Origin: Nitrospira sp.
Lineage (GTDB): Bacteria; Nitrospirota; Thermodesulfovibrionia; Thermodesulfovibrionales; SM23-35
Direction: 5' to 3'
Assembly: GCA_016873575.1 (NCBI GenBank)
Contig: VGWY01000094.1
Span: 1-9,689, forward strand
DNA: 9,689 nt
Shown: in pieces, positions 5,960 to 9,689 of the stretch
Numbering within the stretch: the stretch's first letter is position 1
Layout of the letters: the number at the start of each line of letters is the position of its first letter
The notes under the pieces: model-generated
What the model was told of the DNA's origin: nothing
Database searches by the model: none
What the model saw: only the letters and a program-made list of their open reading frames with translations
Translations under genes and position numbers: made by a program

Positions 5960-7011
5960 AGGAAAAGCATAGCATCACCATACGAGAAAAATCTATATCT
6001 TCTGGCGATAGCCTCCTCATAGGCATTTTTTAATTTCTCCCAACCACAGAGAGCAGAGGTTAACATGAGAGGGGTGGATTTCGGGAGGTGAAAATTGGTT
6101 ATCAAGGAATCAATAGCCCTGAATTGATATCCGGGATAGATGAAGATGTCAGTTGTTCCACTTATGAACTTTGAACCCAGTAATCCCCCCTTACCCCTCT
6201 TTAGTAAAGGGGGGGAGGGGGGATTTGTGTTATTAGTATATCTTCCACTCATATATCCTTCAATAGCCCTTGTTGTAGTAGTTCCAACTGTAACGACTCT
6301 TTTACCCGAAGCTTTGGTCTCTTTCATCTCCGAGATCAGTTTCTTGTCTATTTCAAAATATTCTTTATCCATGCAATGTGCTTCCACATTACTGGTCAGA
6401 ATGGGTTTGAATGTTCCGATACCAATATGCAATGTCAGTTCTCTTATAGTGACTCCTTTTGCCTTAATCTCCTTGAGTAATCCTTCTGTAAAGTGAAGGC
6501 CTGCTGTAGGGGCTGCAATAGAACCTTCTTGCTTTGCATATACAGTCTGGTATCTCTCTTTATCTGATTCATCAGGCAGACGCCTTATATATGGTGGAAG
6601 AGGCATGTTGCCATATTTCCAGATAGTATTCATTAAATTTCCTGAACATTGAAAGTATGCAATCTTTCCATTGTGAAGTGCTGCCTCAAGATTCTCGGTA
6701 ATCTTGAGTATGCCGGTATAATTACCCCTTGAGAGCACATCCCAGACATTATCTCCTCTTTCTCTGACAAGAAGGATATCAAGTTTTCCTCCTGTCTGTT
6801 TCAACCCGGTAAGCCGTGCTGGGAAGACCTTTGTGTTGTTCATGAGCAGCATATCTCCAGGAGTAAGATATGCTGTGATGTCGGAAAATCGTTTGTGCTC
6901 GAGCATTCCATCTTTGTGGAGTACAAGCAGTCTTGATCTGTCTCTTTCTTTGACAGGACTTAAGGCGATCAGATCCTTCGGAAGGGAAAAGTCAAAATCA
7001 GTGACTTTCAT
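5956..7011 (-). CDS. queA: S-adenosylmethionine:tRNA ribosyltransferase-isomerase, with a palindromic-repeat insertion
   Basis: QueA moves the ribosyl part of SAM onto preQ1 in tRNA anticodons to give epoxyqueuosine, the penultimate step of queuosine synthesis. The 351-residue product shows MNNTKVFPARL (57-67), GSIAAPTAGLHFTE (163-176), VGTTTTRAIE (242-251), TDIFIYPGYQF (287-297), TNFHLPKST (305-313) and the C-terminal YRFFSYGDAML. The start at ATG 7011 (MKVTDFDFSLP) matches the family. Upstream in-frame codons belong to the spoIID reading region and are discarded. Residues 263-277 come from repeat copy C and lie just before the conserved TDIFIYPGY segment, close to the catalytic domain. The gene overlaps spoIID by 14 bp and the SPOR gene by 4 bp. 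queH, for the next reaction, is three genes upstream in the same train. Confidence 0.97.
   Translation of the reverse strand: MKVTDFDFSLPKDLIALSPVKERDRSRLLVLHKDGMLEHKRFSDITAYLTPGDMLLMNNTKVFPARLTGLKQTGGKLDILLVRERGDNVWDVLSRGNYTGILKITENLEAALHNGKIAYFQCSGNLMNTIWKYGNMPLPPYIRRLPDESDKERYQTVYAKQEGSIAAPTAGLHFTEGLLKEIKAKGVTIRELTLHIGIGTFKPILTSNVEAHCMDKEYFEIDKKLISEMKETKASGKRVVTVGTTTTRAIEGYMSGRYTNNTNPPSPPLLKRGKGGLLGSKFISGTTDIFIYPGYQFRAIDSLITNFHLPKSTPLMLTSALCGWEKLKNAYEEAIARRYRFFSYGDAMLFL
6182..6225. repeat. 44-bp palindromic element, copy C (inside queA)
   Basis: The outer arms AATCCCCCC and GGGGGGATT are perfect. The inner arms are CCCCTCTTTA and TAAAGGGGGGG, with a one-base G loop. The spacers are 3 bases and 1 base, unlike copies A and B, and one G-run is a base longer, yet the total is still 44 bp. 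The translated peptide shifts frame inside the element (PPLLKRGKGG instead of PPFTKGGMGG) but leaves it in the same frame. Confidence 0.9.
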
Positions 7012-8029
7012 AAAGCTGTATCGTTGTACCGGGATAAAAGAAGGAAAGGATGTCTTTGTAATTTTTCCCCTCGCGGGCCATCTCAAGGGCACACCACTGA
7101 CAGAGGCCAACACCGTGACCATAGCCTTTGCCTTCAAACAGGAGAGTGTCTCCATCTTTTGTGAATGTAAAGTTAGTACTTGGAAGACGGTTCCAGCCAA
7201 GTGCCTTTCTGAGGTCTGTTGCATTGATGGTGGTTATTCCAGAAGTGGTTTTTACATCTATCTCCTTCACCCTGTTGGTTGACGTATTTGACCTTATTGT
7301 TATCTCTTGAATACCTGAAATGTTTAATGCCTTTTCGATCTCATTCAGTTGAATCCTTCTTTCCCAGATATAATAAGGGGATAAATCACATTTTGATTCA
7401 ACAGCCTTAAGATAAGGATAGCTCTTTCCAAAGACTTCCTCGGGATTTTCTGTACTTTCACAAGATGTTGAGTGATAGAATGCCTCAATAGGTTTATTAT
7501 CAAAGGTGAGTACCTCACCGCTTGTTTCTGTAACAGCACGTGCTATCCTTGAATCAGAATTACTGCCTTTATAAACCTGATGGAGGACGGAGGATGTGAT
7601 ATGGTAGATGGAGTTCCCATTCACCTTTTTCTGATAAACGGCATAAGTCCTTGATATAACGGCCTGTGCCTTCAATGCCTCTATCTCCCAGTCAGCACCA
7701 ACTTCTCCTGCAACAACACCCATCACGTAATCTTCCAATGGAAGTTCATTGACAAGATAGAGACCATTGTCACCTTTCCATACCTCAATATTGCCACTGT
7801 AGCGGGTACCCATGACAAGGAGGTCTCCTTTTATCCTTCCCAATTTTTCTGTATTCTCGCCCTTTACAGGGATTTTCGGATAAAGTTCATTCACAATAAG
7901 CACCTTTATTGTCTCAGCATAGGCAGTGGATAGTGAATAGTGAGCAGTGAACAGTAAGAAACAGAAAGTGAAAAATAAGAAATCCTTTAACTTTGAACTT
8001 TGAACTTTGAACTTTGAACTTTTCATCAT
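6998..8029 (-). CDS. SpoIID/LytB-type peptidoglycan lytic protein with signal peptide
   Basis: Proteins of this family cleave peptide-free glycan strands or stimulate amidases in the cell envelope; SpoIID itself is a lytic transglycosylase. The 343-residue product has a signal peptide (1 to about 38, ending AYA). The SpoIID core runs from PLEDYVMGVVAGEVG (97-111; the Glu of GEV is the family's catalytic residue) through ALKAQAVISRTYAVY (118-132), AFYHSTSC (183-190) and GKGYGHGVGLCQWCALEMA (300-318), to the end. Cys190 and Cys214 may be metal ligands, as known in SpoIID; this is inference. I chose ATG 8029 because it overlaps the preceding stop as ATGA and starts the signal peptide; ATG 8026 directly follows it. 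Sequence further upstream is DUF2905 coding. The signal peptide is largely encoded by two 7-bp repeat arrays. Nothing suggests sporulation here. Confidence 0.9.
   Translation of the reverse strand: MMKSSKFKVQSSKLKDFLFFTFCFLLFTAHYSLSTAYAETIKVLIVNELYPKIPVKGENTEKLGRIKGDLLVMGTRYSGNIEVWKGDNGLYLVNELPLEDYVMGVVAGEVGADWEIEALKAQAVISRTYAVYQKKVNGNSIYHITSSVLHQVYKGSNSDSRIARAVTETSGEVLTFDNKPIEAFYHSTSCESTENPEEVFGKSYPYLKAVESKCDLSPYYIWERRIQLNEIEKALNISGIQEITIRSNTSTNRVKEIDVKTTSGITTINATDLRKALGWNRLPSTNFTFTKDGDTLLFEGKGYGHGVGLCQWCALEMAREGKNYKDILSFFYPGTTIQLYESH
7923..7957. repeat. Degenerate 7-bp tandem array (TCACTRY on minus strand)
   Basis: Read on the minus strand, five successive heptamers are TTACTGT, TCACTGC, TCACTAT, TCACTAT and CCACTGC. 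They encode most of the end of the SpoIID signal peptide (FTAHYSLSTA) and lie just before its predicted cleavage site. The unit length equals that of the two neighbouring arrays but the sequence differs. Confidence 0.7.
7989..8023. repeat. 7-bp tandem array (AACTTTG)
   Basis: Four perfect AACTTTG units (7989-8016) are followed by a fifth with one change (AACTTTT). Seven bases times three gives a 7-residue protein period, visible as SSKFKVQ-SSKLK in the positively charged start of the SpoIID signal peptide. It begins directly after the two start ATGs. Confidence 0.9.
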
Positions 8030-8253
8030 CTCTTCCCGATGAGCCAGAAAAGAAAGGTCAGGATTAAACTGATAAGGATACTGGTAGCTAATGGGAAATA
8101 GAAAGTGAAATTTTTTCTCTGAATAATGATGTCTCCGGGAAGCCTTCCGATCCATGGGATCCTGCCGGAAATGAGAAGCAATCCACCAATAGAGGCAACA
8201 ATAATTCCCAGGATGATTAGAAACTTGCCTATGTATTGTATGCCGTCACTCAT
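8026..8253 (-). CDS. DUF2905 small membrane protein
   Basis: This 75-residue inner-membrane protein has two helices (about 8-29 and 51-71) joined by the family hallmark GRIPWIGRLPGDI (30-42). The family is widespread, of unknown function, and full length here. ATG 8253 has no clear ribosome binding site, as the region upstream is occupied by a 7-bp repeat array. Its stop overlaps the spoIID start as ATGA, so the two are probably co-translated. Confidence 0.9.
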   Translation of the reverse strand: MSDGIQYIGKFLIILGIIVASIGGLLLISGRIPWIGRLPGDIIIQRKNFTFYFPLATSILISLILTFLFWLIGKR

Positions 8254-8262
8254 CTTTCATTT

Positions 8263-8283
8263 ACTCATTACTCATTACTCATT
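8263..8283. repeat. 7-bp tandem array (ACTCATT)
   Basis: Three perfect ACTCATT units run across the end of queH and into the gap before the DUF2905 gene. The queH stop codon (8275-8277) is itself formed by repeat units, so the last residues of QueH (GNE) are repeat-derived. The array also replaces the place where a ribosome binding site for the next gene would be expected. Confidence 0.85.
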
Positions 8284-8814
8284 ACCGTCTTTCAGGTATC
8301 TCTCCATCTCCGAATAGATACATCCACAATACTTCTGTCTGTAAAGTCCGAGCTCTTTTGAAAGACTGATGCTCTCCTTCCATCCAGGCCTGAAATCTTC
8401 ACCATAAAAAGGAATAGAATGTTTTTGCCCAATCTCCTGTCCTATCTTTATTATCATATCAAATTTCTGGTATGGACTTACAAGGAGAGAGGTTGTGAAC
8501 CCATCAAGCCCCATTTTTTTTGCAGTACGTGCTGTCTCTTCAAGTCTCAGAGAATAGCATAACACGCAACGATCATCTTCCCTGTATACTACTGTCCTCA
8601 GAAATTCCTTCAGTCCGTAGTAATCAATGTATTCTATATCAAGGGTCCATGCCTTCTGTAGCTTTTGTACAGACTCAAGACGCATCTTATATTCAGTGTA
8701 TGGATGGATATTCGGATTCATCCAGAAACCTTTTACGGCGATGTCTTTTGAGAGAAGACTTTTCAGTGGATAGAGGCTGCAGTTAGCACAGCACATGTGC
8801 ATCAAGAGCTTCAT
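8275..8814 (-). CDS. queH: Epoxyqueuosine reductase QueH
   Basis: QueH reduces epoxyqueuosine in tRNA to queuosine, the last step of the pathway. It is an iron-sulfur enzyme that replaces the unrelated QueG in many bacteria. The 179-residue product has the expected cysteine groups: MCCANCSLYP (Cys8, Cys9, Cys12), DDRCVLCYSLRLEETA (Cys83, Cys86) and KYCGCIYSE (Cys163, Cys165). NPNIHPYTEY (33-42) and TSLLVSPYQ are also typical. ATG 8814 gives the family start MKLLMHMCC. Ribosome binding is weak. It lies 38 bp after the TPR gene and 21 bp before the DUF2905 gene. The end of the gene sits inside a 7-bp repeat. Together with queA this covers tRNA-level queuosine completion; tgt and the preQ1 genes are not in the window. 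Confidence 0.95.
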   Translation of the reverse strand: MKLLMHMCCANCSLYPLKSLLSKDIAVKGFWMNPNIHPYTEYKMRLESVQKLQKAWTLDIEYIDYYGLKEFLRTVVYREDDRCVLCYSLRLEETARTAKKMGLDGFTTSLLVSPYQKFDMIIKIGQEIGQKHSIPFYGEDFRPGWKESISLSKELGLYRQKYCGCIYSEMERYLKDGNE

Positions 8815-8852
8815 GGAATGTCTTTGGTCAAATGATTATTTTAACCCTGATA

Positions 8853-9311
8853 TTACCTCTTTTTTGCGGGTTCAACTTTCTGCGGTTCATTCGATGGAGA
8901 TTTCCCTTCAGGAGGTGCAGGAGGGGTTTTAGCTACACGAGCCTTTGATTTTGAGGTCACTCGTTTGTGAGATGGCTTTTTCATTTTTTTGGTTTTTGCC
9001 TCAGGATATTTTTCGGAAGGACTCGTTAGTTCTGGAGAAAAATCAGGATTGATGAGATACGCCTCGTGAAAGTATTCATCTGCCTCATCATATTTGCCAA
9101 GTTCATATAATGCATAGCCTATCCGATAATATGCAGAAGGATCTGGGTTCTTTTTTATGTATTCTTTGAAAAGCACGACAGCATCACTGTATCTCCCGCT
9201 ATTATAGTATTGGAGAGCCTTAGCATATTCGGCATCATTCTCTGCATGAATTATGGCTGGTACTATCCAGAAAGCAAAAAACATCGTAACGATCAAAACA
9301 ATCTTCTTCAT
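8853..9311 (-). CDS. Secreted or periplasmic TPR protein with basic Pro/Lys-rich tail
   Basis: The 152-residue product starts with a signal peptide (1-23, MKKIVLIVTMFFAFW... ending IIHA). Two tetratricopeptide repeats follow: AEYAKALQYYNSGRYSDAVVLFKEYIKKNP-type (about 26-57) and a second beginning SAYYRIGYALYELGKYDEA (about 59-90). The last 50 residues are rich in Lys, Pro and Ser, with no hydrophobic core, and probably disordered. TPRs bind protein partners; the partner is unknown. The start at ATG 9311 is fixed by GAGGAGG (9323-9317) 5 bases upstream, located in the 13-bp gap after ruvB. Upstream in-frame codons would run into ruvB and are not used. I know of no named family for the whole protein. 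Confidence 0.85.
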   Translation of the reverse strand: MKKIVLIVTMFFAFWIVPAIIHAENDAEYAKALQYYNSGRYSDAVVLFKEYIKKNPDPSAYYRIGYALYELGKYDEADEYFHEAYLINPDFSPELTSPSEKYPEAKTKKMKKPSHKRVTSKSKARVAKTPPAPPEGKSPSNEPQKVEPAKKR

Positions 9312-9316
9312 TATTT

Positions 9317-9323
9317 CCTCCTC
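9317..9323 (-). promoter_or_regulatory. Ribosome binding site of the TPR gene
   Basis: GAGGAGG is placed 5 bases before ATG 9311 and decides that start over an in-frame ATG at 9371 inside ruvB. Confidence 0.85.
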
Positions 9324-9324
9324 A

Positions 9325-9689
9325 TTAAAACAGCCCTTGTGGAACATTGATCCCAAGGTGCTGGTATGCATGCCTTGTTGCCTGTCTCCCGCGAGGGGTT
9401 CTCTCTAAGAGCCCTTCCTGTAATAGATACGGTTCATAGACATCTTCGATAGTTTCCTTATCTTCCCTCAACGATGCTGCAATGGTTTCTACTCCAACTG
9501 GCCCTCCGTTGAACTTTTCAATAATCGTTGAAAGGAGCTTCCTGTCCATATCATCGAGCCCTCGTTCATCAACATCGAGAGAGAGCAGAGAGCTTTTTGT
9601 TATACTTATATTAATCCTTCCATCTCCTTTCACCTGAGCAAAGTCACGAATCCTCCTTAATAGCCTGTTTGCAATCCTTGGTGTTCCAC
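9325..9689 (-). CDS. ruvB: Holliday junction branch-migration helicase RuvB, C-terminal part; 5' end outside window
   Basis: RuvB is the hexameric ATPase motor that, with RuvA, drives branch migration of Holliday junctions. The visible 121 codons cover the end of the AAA+ lid (GTPRIANRLLRRIRDF, with the sensor-2 arginine) and the C-terminal winged-helix domain, including DVDERGLDDMDRKLL, GGPVGVETIAASL, DTIEDVYEPYLL-like and RTPRGRQAT segments. The ATPase core lies beyond the window edge. The stop TAA is at 9325-9327. It is the most upstream gene seen in the minus-strand train. A link of ruvB with queA is also known in other bacteria (ruvAB-queA-tgt). Confidence 0.95.
   Translation of the reverse strand, partial: GTPRIANRLLRRIRDFAQVKGDGRINISITKSSLLSLDVDERGLDDMDRKLLSTIIEKFNGGPVGVETIAASLREDKETIEDVYEPYLLQEGLLERTPRGRQATRHAYQHLGINVPQGLF

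Noticed and set aside
6034..6060. CCACAGAGAGCAGAGG in queA as a repeat similar to that at 652-676.
   Set aside because: It encodes the conserved C-terminal part of QueA (LTSALCGWEKL) and is best explained as coding sequence.
5956..7224. Longer queA reading frame starting at 7224.
   Set aside because: The extra 71 residues overlap spoIID in another frame and have no family match; ATG 7011 gives the standard QueA start.
8030..8155. Longer SpoIID reading frame starting at 8155.
   Set aside because: The added part overlaps DUF2905 coding and would bury the signal peptide at 8029 inside the protein.

Overview
The window reads as a chromosomal housekeeping region of a Gram-negative-type bacterium of moderately AT-rich composition. 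Gene order and protein style (ruvB, queH, a DUF2905 protein, a SpoIID-like protein and queA in series, followed by phoH, a 7TM-HD protein and ybeY) fit an uncultured Nitrospirota-like or related lineage. That assignment is inferred from neighbourhood only and is tentative. There is no phage, plasmid, CRISPR or transposase gene, and I found no tRNA or rRNA.

Layout. At 1-638 (+) is the C-terminal two thirds of purD, cut by the window edge. It converges on a PlsC-like acyltransferase at 684-1481 (-). A 446-bp gene-free stretch (1482-1927) with several potential stem-loops follows. Next is a small unrecognised protein with a PD-(D/E)XK-like residue pattern (1928-2335, +). This converges, 3 bp apart, on the end of a long minus-strand gene train that fills the rest of the window.

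The minus-strand train, in transcription order, is: ruvB (C-terminal part, 9689-9325), a secreted TPR protein (9311-8853), queH (8814-8275), a DUF2905 membrane protein (8253-8026), a SpoIID-like protein (8029-6998), queA (7011-5956), a membrane-anchored SPOR protein (5959-5228), phoH/ybeZ (5214-4249), a 7TM-HD phosphohydrolase (4274-2700) and ybeY (2806-2339). Neighbours overlap or lie 13-38 bp apart, so one operon is likely. Three themes run through it. QueA and QueH are the last two steps of queuosine formation in tRNA. The SpoIID-like and SPOR proteins both belong to families that act on denuded peptidoglycan glycan strands. PhoH, the HD protein and YbeY form a cluster also known from Firmicutes, tied to RNA maturation and, for the HD family, c-di-AMP turnover.

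The most striking signals are repeats living inside genes. A 44-bp, nearly perfect GC-rich palindrome sits in frame inside ybeY, the SPOR gene and queA, adding an NPPxPP...KGG-type peptide each time. Three different 7-bp tandem arrays lie within 7923-8283, and two of them encode most of the SpoIID signal peptide. Other oddities: phoH has no ATG, GTG or TTG in its first 143 codons and seems to start at ACG behind a perfect ribosome binding site; the HD gene overlaps ybeY by 107 bp; and the HD protein lacks the usual extracellular domain.
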